A DNA stretch of 64,000 nt from Kiritimatiellia bacterium. Its GTDB lineage: Bacteria > Verrucomicrobiota > Kiritimatiellia > RFP12 > UBA1067. The stretch spans positions 1 through 64,000 of the forward strand of contig JAFRDO010000012.1 in NCBI GenBank assembly GCA_017403825.1, written 5' to 3'. Below are positions 7,865-16,578 of the stretch, in pieces (position 1 is the stretch's first letter; every line of letters begins with the position of its first letter). The notes beneath the pieces were generated by a model that made no database searches, was not told the origin of the DNA, and saw only the letters and a list, made by a program, of their open reading frames with translations. Position numbers and translations under genes: made by a program.

Positions 7865-10525
7865 TCAGCGAATCATTACCGCAATTCCAGTGGGAATGCG
7901 CCGGCACCGGATGATGACGACGCCGCTGCCGCCGTTGCCGCCATCGCCGCCACTCCACTGCTGACCGGAGCAGTTGTAGCGCGAAGCGCCGCCGCCACCA
8001 CCGCCGCCCGTGCCAGGCTCGCCATTGCCGCCAGGTGCCGTGCCATGGCCTTCATACGTCTGATAGCCGCCGGAACCGCCGCCGCCGAGGCCGCCAGCCG
8101 CACCCGCGCCGGGAATGCAGACGCCGCCGCCACCGCCGCCAGCATAGTATTTTTCCGTTCCGCTGATTGCGCAAGCATAGCCGATGCCGCCAACGCCATA
8201 CGGAGATTCAGTCGTGGCGTTGGCGCCTGCACCGCCCGCTCCGCCGCCGCCCGGACCATAGCAGTTGGCATAACTGGTCCTGGTCAGGGAGTTTCCGCCA
8301 TCATAGCCCTGTCCTGGCGTTCCTTTGCCTCCCAAAGTTGCGCTGCCCGTTCCAGAACCGCCGCCGCCGCATCCGCCGTCACGTCCTGCCGACGAAATCG
8401 TAATAACACCGCCAGAGCCACCACCCTTCGCAACAAGGTCAAAAATGGACGAGTCCCCGCCATTTGCAGAATCTCCGCCGAAACTCCATGAACCCGTCAT
8501 CCTTCCGCCTATGCCGCCACCGCCGACCGTGACCTGATAAACGCCGGCCGTGACGGCGAAACTCTGTCTGTAGATGACGCCGCCACCACCACCGCCGCCA
8601 GCGCCGGAGTGCGAGATGCCGCCGCCACCACCGCCGCCAACGACAAGGACGTCCACAAGGCTCTGCCCTTCAACAGTCAATGTGCCATTCGTCATAAAGG
8701 TGTGCACTTCATAGTTGCCATCAATGCTCTTGCGTCCGCCCGAAACCCTCTCGAACGTTTCATCGACTTCCATCGTGTAGCGGATGACGACAATGCCGCT
8801 GCCGCCGTTGCCGCCATCGCTCGCACTCCACTGCTGCCCGGTGCAATTGTAGCGGGAGCCGCCGCCGCCACCACCACCGCCTGTGCCAGCCTCGCCATCG
8901 CCGCCAACAGCCAATCCAATGCCTTCGGACGTCTTGTAGCCGCCAGACCCGCCGCCGCCCAAGCCGCCAGCCGCGCCCGCACCTCCAATGCAGACGCCGC
9001 CGCCACCACCGCCGCCGTAGTACTTCTCCGATCCGCTGATAGAACAAGCAAAGCCGATGCCGCCAACACCATACGGCGCGTTTGTCGAGGCGTTCGCACC
9101 CGCGCCGCCCGCACCACCGCCGCCACCGCCGAAACAGGTGGAAGCGTCAATTCGGTTCATGGAATTGCCGCCGGCATAGCCCTGACCTTCAGTCCCAGCG
9201 CCGCCGCTAGCCGCGCTGCCCGTTCCCGAACCGCCGCCGCCGCATCCGCCGTCACGACCAGACGCATGGCTGGGATTGACACCGCCAGCGCCGCCGCCCT
9301 TCGCGACAAGGCCGAAGACGGACGAGTCACCGCCATTTGTGGAATCGCTTTCCATCGCCCATGCATCCTTCATCACGCTGCCCAGACCGCCCGCGCCAAT
9401 CGTCACCGGATAAGAACCAGCCCTGACAGCACAATTCGCCATGTAGATAACGCCGCCACCGCCACCACCGCCAGCACCGGAGTGCGATGTGCCGCCACCA
9501 CCGCCGCCGCCCACCACGAGCACCTGCACCACGCAGCTCTTCGACACTGTGAACGTACCGCTATTCGTGAACGTGTGGATCATATCACGATCCGTGCGCG
9601 TCATAGCCCCGCCCGAAGCTATCAATCTACCTTCTTCCTCCACGGCCGCATAGCGGACGATGACGATGCCGCTGCCGCCGTTGCCACCACTCCTCAAAGA
9701 CGTTCCAGTCTTCCAGTTGCCGCCAGCGCCGCCGCCGCCTGCGCCAGTATGGGCCGCGCCATCGCCGCCAGCCGTGCCGGTTGTTATAGAATCCGAGTAC
9801 ACTCCTCCGGCACCGCCACCGTTGCTACCATCGCCGGCACCGCTATATTCAGACGTGCCGCCGCCGCCGCCACCTCCGTAGTATATTTCCGCTCCGCTGA
9901 TTATCGAGTAGAATCCCGCGCCGCCTGTACCGCCACCACTTGCGGAGCCTGTACCGCCAGCCGCGCCCGCACCAGCACCGCCTCCGGCATATTTGATAAT
10001 GCCAGAACCGCCGTTGTACCCTTGGCTGCCCGTACCCCCGGCGTAGCCGGAGCCTTGCCCGCCTGCACCGCCGCCGCCGTTACCACCGTCGCCGCCAGTC
10101 GCACCGTAGCCGCCGCCATACCCACCGCCAGCGGCGACAAGGTTAACGCTCGCAGCCATATTGACAAAAGAGGAATCTTCGCCGTTGCTGCCGGATTCCT
10201 TAGCACCACCGCCAGCACCGCCTGCACCGACCGTCACAGTATAGGAACCGGACTCGATGGAAAGGCTGTCTCTGTAGATGACGCCGCCGCCTGCGCCACC
10301 ACCGCCACCGTAAAAGCCGCTTCCGCCGCCACCGCCGCCGCCAACGACGAGCACTTCCACCGTACCGCCCTGCGTCACTTCGAGCGTGCCACTTTCCGTG
10401 AACGTGTGCACCCAGTCGTTGCCCACGCGCGTCATCACGCCTCCTGACGCATCCACGCCGCCGTATGCTACGGGCAACGTACACAGAGCCGCCGCCGAAG
10501 CGACCATCAGAGCACTTGTTTTCAT
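7865..10525 (-). CDS. Exported glycine-rich surface protein with three repeats and a C-terminal tail motif
   Basis: The 886-residue protein begins with a Sec signal peptide (residues 1-22). Three homologous units follow at about 25-292, 300-595 and 600-872. Each starts with an MTR..D..HTFT-SGT stretch, then VLVVGGGGGGG, a Gly/Ala-rich core with YYGGGGGGG, and ends GNGGSGIVIVRY. This matches Gly-rich repeat domains seen in predicted adhesins of Verrucomicrobia-type bacteria. The last seven residues, GIAVMIR, fit the tail shared by five proteins in this window. The ATG overlaps the TGA of the DUF4838 gene, so the two are co-translated. A cell-surface binding or matrix role is inferred. Confidence 0.8.
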   Translation of the reverse strand: MKTSALMVASAAALCTLPVAYGGVDASGGVMTRVGNDWVHTFTESGTLEVTQGGTVEVLVVGGGGGGGSGFYGGGGGAGGGVIYRDSLSIESGSYTVTVGAGGAGGGAKESGSNGEDSSFVNMAASVNLVAAGGGYGGGYGATGGDGGNGGGGAGGQGSGYAGGTGSQGYNGGSGIIKYAGGGAGAGAAGGTGSASGGGTGGAGFYSIISGAEIYYGGGGGGGTSEYSGAGDGSNGGGAGGVYSDSITTGTAGGDGAAHTGAGGGGAGGNWKTGTSLRSGGNGGSGIVIVRYAAVEEEGRLIASGGAMTRTDRDMIHTFTNSGTFTVSKSCVVQVLVVGGGGGGGTSHSGAGGGGGGGVIYMANCAVRAGSYPVTIGAGGLGSVMKDAWAMESDSTNGGDSSVFGLVAKGGGAGGVNPSHASGRDGGCGGGGSGTGSAASGGAGTEGQGYAGGNSMNRIDASTCFGGGGGGAGGAGANASTNAPYGVGGIGFACSISGSEKYYGGGGGGGVCIGGAGAAGGLGGGGSGGYKTSEGIGLAVGGDGEAGTGGGGGGGGSRYNCTGQQWSASDGGNGGSGIVVIRYTMEVDETFERVSGGRKSIDGNYEVHTFMTNGTLTVEGQSLVDVLVVGGGGGGGISHSGAGGGGGGGVIYRQSFAVTAGVYQVTVGGGGIGGRMTGSWSFGGDSANGGDSSIFDLVAKGGGSGGVITISSAGRDGGCGGGGSGTGSATLGGKGTPGQGYDGGNSLTRTSYANCYGPGGGGAGGAGANATTESPYGVGGIGYACAISGTEKYYAGGGGGGVCIPGAGAAGGLGGGGSGGYQTYEGHGTAPGGNGEPGTGGGGGGGASRYNCSGQQWSGGDGGNGGSGVVIIRCRRIPTGIAVMIR

Positions 10526-12651
10526 TGCTTCTTCTCCTCCTTGTCGTTGGATTGAGGATTAGGGGTAAATTCAATCTGCGCTATGCGGATTTCGTTCTCC
10601 GACTTGCTGCCGGCATGATGGCGCGGACCAGTGAACTTCGCGCAGACACGCATCGTGCAGTTCGTGTCGTTGAGACCGGGACGGCAAATCACCATGTTCG
10701 GAGCCCAGGCGTCCGAGATGTAGAAGACGTTGTTGCCGGTCGGCGGCGTCTTCACGTCCTTAAACTCAAACCACTCGTAGCCTTCGCCCTTTGCGGACGG
10801 GAACTCGCCCTTGTAGAAGTGCTTCGCCGACGGACGGTCGTACAGGCCGAACTTTAAAGGCGGACCGAACGGACCGGCGTTGGCCTCGTCCACAGGAATC
10901 CGCACGGCCTCACCGCACGGGCTTTCCGCATCCTTCACAAGCTCGGCCGGGCCCTTGCCGCAGTCGAGCGCCTTTGCGTCGAAGATGAACTTGCCGTCCG
11001 CCTCGCGCGGCGTATTCAAGCGGAAACGCAACATGGCGTCCTGAGACTTGCGGGCACGGCGGACGCGGTCAAGACGCTTCGCATCGTCTTTAACCGCCGC
11101 CTCAGCCTCGTCCCAGAACTTCGCCATCTTCTCCAAGTCAGGCATAGTGATGAAATCGAACTTCTCCGCCTGCGGCATAAACGTGAGGAACGCGCCCCTC
11201 GCCTTGCGGATCGCGTCAAGATGACGCCGAGCCTTGAAGATCGGCTTCGCCGCTGCGCCGAAGTAATGCTTCATGAAGTCCACGATTAGCGCAATCCCGT
11301 CCTGGTAAGGATCCTCAAAAAGCTTCGATTCAAGATAATACTTTAGCTCGTACATGTCAGTGTATGGATATTCGTGCTCCATGAACACGCCGAACACGTT
11401 GTTCTCGCGGAACGTCTTGAACGTATCGGCATACGCGAATTCGCTCGCGAACGGGAAGAGCACCGACGGGTTGACGAAGGAGATGGCATAGTCCCATATT
11501 ATCAGGTTCTTGGCAATGACGCGCCACGACTTCAGGAATTCCAAGAACTCGCTGTTGCACGGGTCGGTAAGCGGCGCGGCCTGGTTGGAACGCGTGTCGC
11601 AGAGCTTAACGATCACGTTGTCGCGCGGCTTCACCCCTCCTTTCGGAGGCGGTTCGGTGTAGAGATAGGTGAGCATGGAGATGTACAGCTCCGGACGCGT
11701 CTTCGCGATTTCATCCGCAACTTCGTTAACGAAGTTCAGGTGGAAGCCGGAGTGCCCGTACTTCTCCACCTCAGCCATGCACGCCGCGCACTGGCAATAC
11801 TTGCCTGAATCGTTCATCGAAAGCTCATAAACACGCGGCGCGGGCACGCCCGCCGCCTTCGCCGCCGCGTCGCCCTTGGCGATGTTTTCGCGAAGGTTCT
11901 TCAGCAGCAGCGCGCGCACCTCGGGATTCGTGAGGCATAGCTGGCCGCCCTCCACGCCTCCGACGCGCTTGCCTTCCCACAGGGAAAACCATTCCGGATG
12001 GTCCTTGCCGTACTTCGCCCACGGAATCATGCGGTCGAACGTGTGGCAATGATAAGGCGGACCGTAGGTGAACTCGCCGCCCCATTCCTGCGGGACTTTC
12101 GCGTCGCCGTTGCGGTTCAGGCGCCGCAGGATCGCAAAGCGCGGCGTGGACTTCGCAGGATCGCCGCAGCGGTAGATGTCGCGGTAGCGGAAGACGGGAC
12201 GGCCCTTCGCGTCCAGCGCTGGCAGGTCCAGGGCCTTCGCTTCCGGCACGTCCGTATCGGAATCGTTCCAGAAGCGAACTCCAACGAAGTCTTCAAGGAA
12301 ATGGCTCACGGCGTAAATCGCGCCGTGCGAGCCGCCGCCGTTCAGGACGACATCGCGGCCGAACGACCTGACGCACCATTCCTCGTCCTGAAGCGCATCT
12401 CCCGCCAGCCCCTTCTCCTTCGCCAGCGCGGTGTCGCCCACATGGAACATGGCGTTATCGCACCCGTCCACCGACACTGCACCGTCCTTCGCCGCCTGTC
12501 CGAGCCATGTCTCCAGCTCCTTTGCCGCCGTGCACTCCCACGGCTTCGGCTCCGGCGGCAGAACGACGGAAAACGCGGCGGACGCTGCGTGCGCACAGAG
12601 CGCCGCGCACAAGGCCGTCAGGAATGGAAATTCTGAAAGAAACGCCTTCAT
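10522..12651 (-). CDS. Exported DUF4838-family protein, probable glycoside hydrolase
   Basis: The start at 12651 gives 709 residues with a clear signal peptide (FPFLTALCAALCAHAASA) and lies 4 bp after the kinase stop. Residues about 28-130 resemble the alpha/beta N-terminal domain found before GH20 and GH67-type barrels (AAKELETWLGQ, GSHGAIYAVSHFLEDFVGVRFW). The central TIM-barrel-like part holds SMNDSGKYCQCAAC, typical of DUF4838 proteins, with a Cys pair. The C-terminal 150 residues look like a beta-sandwich. DUF4838 members occur in polysaccharide loci. The reaction is unproven. Overlap with the Gly-rich gene and position in a sugar operon support a carbohydrate role. Confidence 0.8.
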   Translation of the reverse strand: MKAFLSEFPFLTALCAALCAHAASAAFSVVLPPEPKPWECTAAKELETWLGQAAKDGAVSVDGCDNAMFHVGDTALAKEKGLAGDALQDEEWCVRSFGRDVVLNGGGSHGAIYAVSHFLEDFVGVRFWNDSDTDVPEAKALDLPALDAKGRPVFRYRDIYRCGDPAKSTPRFAILRRLNRNGDAKVPQEWGGEFTYGPPYHCHTFDRMIPWAKYGKDHPEWFSLWEGKRVGGVEGGQLCLTNPEVRALLLKNLRENIAKGDAAAKAAGVPAPRVYELSMNDSGKYCQCAACMAEVEKYGHSGFHLNFVNEVADEIAKTRPELYISMLTYLYTEPPPKGGVKPRDNVIVKLCDTRSNQAAPLTDPCNSEFLEFLKSWRVIAKNLIIWDYAISFVNPSVLFPFASEFAYADTFKTFRENNVFGVFMEHEYPYTDMYELKYYLESKLFEDPYQDGIALIVDFMKHYFGAAAKPIFKARRHLDAIRKARGAFLTFMPQAEKFDFITMPDLEKMAKFWDEAEAAVKDDAKRLDRVRRARKSQDAMLRFRLNTPREADGKFIFDAKALDCGKGPAELVKDAESPCGEAVRIPVDEANAGPFGPPLKFGLYDRPSAKHFYKGEFPSAKGEGYEWFEFKDVKTPPTGNNVFYISDAWAPNMVICRPGLNDTNCTMRVCAKFTGPRHHAGSKSENEIRIAQIEFTPNPQSNDKEEKKQ

Positions 12652-12655
12652 ACGT

Positions 12656-14077
12656 TCATGACAGCGGACGAACCGCGTCGTAAAGCTTGCGGTATCTTTC
12701 GTAGACGTGGCTGTACGTCGCGTGGCGCGCCGAATCGGGCTCGTACGAGCCAGCGGTGCGCACCATCGCCGCGCGAGCGGCGTCGAGATCCTGATAGGCT
12801 CCGCACGCCACACCAGCCATCATCGCGCAGCCAACTGTCCCAGCGTCCTCCACCTCTAGCGCATCGAACGGAATGCCGAGCACGTCGGCCTTCATCTGCA
12901 TCCACATCTTCGACTTGGCACCGCCGCCCGTGGCGACAAGGCGGTCGAAACGGACGCCCGATTCGGCCAGACGCTCCATGTTGAGGCGCATCTCGTAGGC
13001 GACCGCCTCCATGCAGGCGAGATAGACATCACGTCCCTTGGTCCCGAGCGTAAGGCCGACGATCGCCCCCTTCGCGCCCGAATCCATGTAGGGCGTCGCC
13101 GCGCCTGCCAGATACGGAAGGACCAGCAGTCCCGTAGGTCCGTCGTATGCGCCGGACTGCAACTCCTCGTGGGAGCGGCCGCAGATGTCGTCGGCACACC
13201 AGCGCAGAAGCTCGCCACCGGTGTAGGAGTAGGCGTAGCTGACGTAGTTCCCGAAATACGGAACCACGCAATAGTTGTCCTCTTGAAAACGTATCGTGCC
13301 GGGGATGTCGCGGAACACCGGCGTCATGCACTCCACGGTCCCGGCGCCCTCGGCGGCGGTTCCAGGCTTGAACACTCCGGCGCCCACGGCGCAGGCCACC
13401 TGGTCGTGGCCGGCGGCCACTATCCTGATTCCACCGGCGGAAACGCCGGCAACCGTTCCAGTGGGCACGGGCTTCGAGAACATTTCCACGGGAATGCCGG
13501 CAGCACCGAGGATTTCCGCGCTCCAATCCAAGGCGTTGATGTCGAACGCCATGGTGCGCGTCGCGAGGGAATAGTCTATGACACGGTTCCCCGTCAGCAG
13601 CCAGATGACGTAGTCTTCAACCAGCATCACGTACTTCGCCTTGTCGAACACATCCGGCTCGTGAGCCTTGATCCACATCAGCTTCGGGAGCGAATAGCTC
13701 TCGCTAGGCTTCACGCCCGAAATGCGCGCGGCTCGCTCCGAGCCGAACGACGCAGCGAACGCGCGGCGCTCTTCCGCGCCACGGCAGTCGGTGCAAAGCA
13801 GGATCGGGCGGAGAGGCTTTCCGGCAGCGTCCGCAAGCACAAACGCCTCGCCGAAACTGGCGACGCCCATGGCGTCGATCTTGCCGAACTTGTCGGACGC
13901 GGCATTTACTGCCTCCACGACGCCTTCCGCCAGCGCCTCGGCGTCCACCTCGTGGACGTCCGCAAGCCGCCGCATCTTGTAAGTGCGATATTCGCGCCCT
14001 AGGCACTTGCCGTCAGGCGTGAACACCGTAACCTTGCAGCCGGTCGTGCCGACGTCCAGTCCGGCGATGAGGCTCAT
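12656..14077 (-). CDS. FGGY-family carbohydrate kinase (xylulokinase-like)
   Basis: The 473-residue protein has the FGGY ATPase-fold hallmarks: DVGTTGCKVTVF at residues 8-19, the substrate region GVASFGEAFVLAD, the FGGY signature zone GPTGLLVLPYLAGAATPYMD near 310, and VATGGGAKSKMWMQMKADVLG near 385. It would phosphorylate a ketose or polyol made by the isomerase encoded just upstream, whose stop overlaps this start by one base (TGATG). The exact sugar (xylulose, rhamnulose, fuculose, ribulose) cannot be read from the sequence. Confidence 0.88.
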   Translation of the reverse strand: MSLIAGLDVGTTGCKVTVFTPDGKCLGREYRTYKMRRLADVHEVDAEALAEGVVEAVNAASDKFGKIDAMGVASFGEAFVLADAAGKPLRPILLCTDCRGAEERRAFAASFGSERAARISGVKPSESYSLPKLMWIKAHEPDVFDKAKYVMLVEDYVIWLLTGNRVIDYSLATRTMAFDINALDWSAEILGAAGIPVEMFSKPVPTGTVAGVSAGGIRIVAAGHDQVACAVGAGVFKPGTAAEGAGTVECMTPVFRDIPGTIRFQEDNYCVVPYFGNYVSYAYSYTGGELLRWCADDICGRSHEELQSGAYDGPTGLLVLPYLAGAATPYMDSGAKGAIVGLTLGTKGRDVYLACMEAVAYEMRLNMERLAESGVRFDRLVATGGGAKSKMWMQMKADVLGIPFDALEVEDAGTVGCAMMAGVACGAYQDLDAARAAMVRTAGSYEPDSARHATYSHVYERYRKLYDAVRPLS

Positions 14078-15474
14078 CAGTCAATCTCCACCCAGTCGTA
14101 GCCGAGATAGGTCGTGAAGGCTTCCTTCAGCGCCGCCTTCATGTGACCCATGCCGACGGAGGTGTGATGCTTGAACCCGCCACGCGCAAGCATGACGAGC
14201 TTGTTCTGGAGGTCGGGTATCTTCGCAACGCCGCCACAGCCGAAGAAGCCCTTTTCGATCTTGTCCTTCGTGAATGCGCCCTCGGAGGCATAGACGATAA
14301 GCTTGCCATCTTTCGTCTGGCAGTTCGCGAACGTCATCGGGAACGACTTGATACGGCCCTCGTTCGACCCCCATCCGGAGCCGGGATCGACCTTCTCGAA
14401 CATGAGGTGCGCGGTCACTGTGCCCTTGCCGGCCATGAGCGTCTGGGCGACAGGTCCGCAATGGAAAAGGATCACCTTGTTCGGGTCCTTGCCGTAGTTG
14501 TTGTTCCAGTCGAGGACCGCGGTCGGCTTGCCGGAGGCAAGCAGCATGGCGCGCATCGTGATCGCCGAGCAAAGGTCGATCTCGCACGAGGCCGCAACGC
14601 CGCGGTCGTTCAGCTCGGACAAGAGCACGCACGGGCAGACGCGCAGGATCGTCTCCATCTCGTTCCAGCACCTGAGCGAAATCGCGTCAAGATGATATTC
14701 CGCGATGTAGTCATCGATCGTGCAGGAAATTTTCGCGAGCGTCTCCATGCGCTCCTGCGGCACCTTCGAGCAGTTGGTGTAGTTGCGCAGACGCTCCACC
14801 TTGGCCTTGACCGCCGCATCGTTCTTGCGGTGCTGGACCTTGTACACGAGCTCGGAGAGGTCGAAGGACTCGACCGTGATGTCGTACTTCTGCAGAGCGA
14901 TCTCGTCAAAGCGCGTGGTCTTGAACGCCGTGGTACGTGCGCCGATGCAGCCGATCGAAAAGCGCTTCATGCCGCCTACGACACGGCAGACGGCAGCAAA
15001 CTCCTGAATGTTAGCCTTGAACGCAGGCGACAGCGGATGCACCACATGCGGCGTCATCACCGTAAACGGAATCTGGCACTGGGTGAACACGTCCGTCACC
15101 GAGAACTTGCCGCAATAGGCGTCGCGCCGGTGGGCGAAGTCCATCTTGCCGATCTCGTCGGGGTACGCCTGCAGGAGGATCGGAGTCCCCGCGTCGCGCA
15201 GCGCCTCGAAGGCTCCGTTCTCGTCCGCAAAGATCGGCATGGAGAATATGACGCCGTCGTATTCGCCCTTGTGCTCGGCCAGCCACTTGGCGTAGACGCG
15301 GCCCTCGTCGCGGGTCTCGACGCCGCCGAACCGCGTCGCCTTTTCGTCCATCATGATGTAGGCGCAGCCGGCCTTTTCAACGGCCTTGGCGACTTCCTTG
15401 CGTGCTTCGCGAACGAGCTCGCCGGGCATGAAGCTGCGGTTGCAGAAGCAGAGCGCGAACGTAGTCTTCCTCAT
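14077..15474 (-). CDS. L-fucose/L-arabinose isomerase family protein
   Basis: The 465-residue product has the layout of the fucose/arabinose isomerase fold: an N-terminal Rossmann-like half with DGVIFSMPIFADENGAFEAL, and a C-terminal half with the metal-site Glu/Asp stretches (SLRCWNEMETILRVCPC, ASCEIDLCSAITMRAML) and a final HHTSVGMGH motif. It would interconvert an aldose and ketose in the cytoplasm. Gene order epimerase-isomerase-kinase gives a complete entry route for one sugar, which could be rhamnose, fucose or arabinose released by the glycosidases elsewhere in the window. AAGGA lies 9 bases before the ATG. Confidence 0.85.
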   Translation of the reverse strand: MRKTTFALCFCNRSFMPGELVREARKEVAKAVEKAGCAYIMMDEKATRFGGVETRDEGRVYAKWLAEHKGEYDGVIFSMPIFADENGAFEALRDAGTPILLQAYPDEIGKMDFAHRRDAYCGKFSVTDVFTQCQIPFTVMTPHVVHPLSPAFKANIQEFAAVCRVVGGMKRFSIGCIGARTTAFKTTRFDEIALQKYDITVESFDLSELVYKVQHRKNDAAVKAKVERLRNYTNCSKVPQERMETLAKISCTIDDYIAEYHLDAISLRCWNEMETILRVCPCVLLSELNDRGVAASCEIDLCSAITMRAMLLASGKPTAVLDWNNNYGKDPNKVILFHCGPVAQTLMAGKGTVTAHLMFEKVDPGSGWGSNEGRIKSFPMTFANCQTKDGKLIVYASEGAFTKDKIEKGFFGCGGVAKIPDLQNKLVMLARGGFKHHTSVGMGHMKAALKEAFTTYLGYDWVEID

Positions 15475-15510
15475 TTCGTCATTCCTTTCGCTTTGGTTGT
15501 TCTAAACCTC

Positions 15511-16440
15511 TTAGATGTTTTCCGTTTTCAAGACGAGCGTATGCGAGACGGATTCTCCTGGCTTCAGCACCGAGTACTCCAGCTCGCCGTCAAGCCAGCA
15601 TGTGCATGGCTCAAGGCCGACGACGAAATCGCCGCTAGCCCGGCTCTTCCACTGCACGAACTTGCGGAGGGAGCTCGCCACCGTGAACCGCTTGCCGAGA
15701 CGCGGATTCTCGACCGACATCTTGCCATCCTTAGTCATGTGGAAGTAGCACGTCTCCTCCGCGTTGTCCTTCGGCGGTTCGACCCTGAGCATCTTCGCCA
15801 TCTCATGCTTGGCCCACGGGGTGCGCGGCCTAGACTCCATGAACTTGCCGACGATCCTCGCGCCGGCATCGACAATCGGGTAGCCGACGTTCACGTGGTA
15901 GAGCATGCAGTACTTCTCGTCACGGAACGCATGGTTCGCAAGGCGGTCTTCGATCTTGACCTCGTCGGACCCCGCAGCAGTCGAAACCGTCCGCGTCAGG
16001 ACCATGTTCTGCCCGAAAAGAGCGGTATCGCGGACCTCTGCGACGATCTTGACGCCGTTTTCGCCGGCCGACAGTTCCAGAATCTGCGCGGGAATGGAAT
16101 GTATGCGGCCGTGTATGGCATGGCCTTCTACGCCGCCTATCGCATCAAGTCCGCACGTATAGAGCATTCCGGCCGGGAAGGCGCCAAGGAAGTCTGCCGG
16201 CGCGGTGTACAGCCCGTTCTTCGAGACGAACCCGACGTTAGTTCCCTCATGCCACAGCCTCAGGATGTCCAAGGCGTTCGATTCGGAAAGCACGAAGTTT
16301 AACTTCCCGTTCGCTACGTATATCTGGCGCGCCCCGTTGCCGCGCCCGTCCGTTACCTGCACTCGCTGCGCCATGCACAGCTGCTCAACGCTTCCGACCT
16401 TCGCAAGCCTGCGGTCGGCGCAGGGACTTTTTTCGCTCAT
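15511..16440 (-). CDS. DUF4432 family protein (aldose 1-epimerase-like)
   Basis: The 309-residue product matches the DUF4432 galactose mutarotase-like fold. It has an ADFLGAFPAGMLYTCGLDAIGG loop near residue 82, EGHAIHGRIHSIPA near 105 with the paired His, a DEKYCMLYHVNVGYPIVDAGA segment near 175, and GLEPCTCWLDGE near 275. Members of this family act on sugar anomers or on unusual sugars before isomerisation. It is the first gene of the operon, with GAGGT 7 bases before the ATG and a -10 box about 60 bp further upstream. Confidence 0.82.
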   Translation of the reverse strand: MSEKSPCADRRLAKVGSVEQLCMAQRVQVTDGRGNGARQIYVANGKLNFVLSESNALDILRLWHEGTNVGFVSKNGLYTAPADFLGAFPAGMLYTCGLDAIGGVEGHAIHGRIHSIPAQILELSAGENGVKIVAEVRDTALFGQNMVLTRTVSTAAGSDEVKIEDRLANHAFRDEKYCMLYHVNVGYPIVDAGARIVGKFMESRPRTPWAKHEMAKMLRVEPPKDNAEETCYFHMTKDGKMSVENPRLGKRFTVASSLRKFVQWKSRASGDFVVGLEPCTCWLDGELEYSVLKPGESVSHTLVLKTENI

Positions 16441-16502
16441 AACTTCGACCTCTATGTGTGTTCCGGTTCCTTAGGCCTACGGCCTCACGTCCGGTGTCAC
16501 AT

Positions 16503-16508
16503 AGTATA
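16503..16508 (-). promoter_or_regulatory. -10 box of the sugar catabolic operon
   Basis: The minus strand reads TGCTATACTATG, with TATACT and an upstream TG. It lies about 62 nt before the DUF4432 ATG in the gap to uxaC. The hexamer is good but no clear -35 is visible. Confidence 0.45.
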
Positions 16509-16578
16509 GCACACCCTCCGCGGCCGCGTCCAGCACGACGCGCATCAAGGAGAGTGCCCGAGCGACAGACGCAAGGGA

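Noticed and set aside
8609..10447. 612-codon plus-strand frame rich in Ala, Thr and Arg
   Set aside because: It is the antisense of the Gly-rich repeats (GGC/GGT read as GCC/ACC).
7865..10525. CRISPR-like regular repeats
   Set aside because: The repetition is coding Gly-rich sequence in one frame with irregular spacing and no spacers.
10522..12813. Longer start for the DUF4838 protein at 12813
   Set aside because: The extra 54 residues are Arg/Thr-rich shadow of the kinase gene; the signal peptide begins at 12651.
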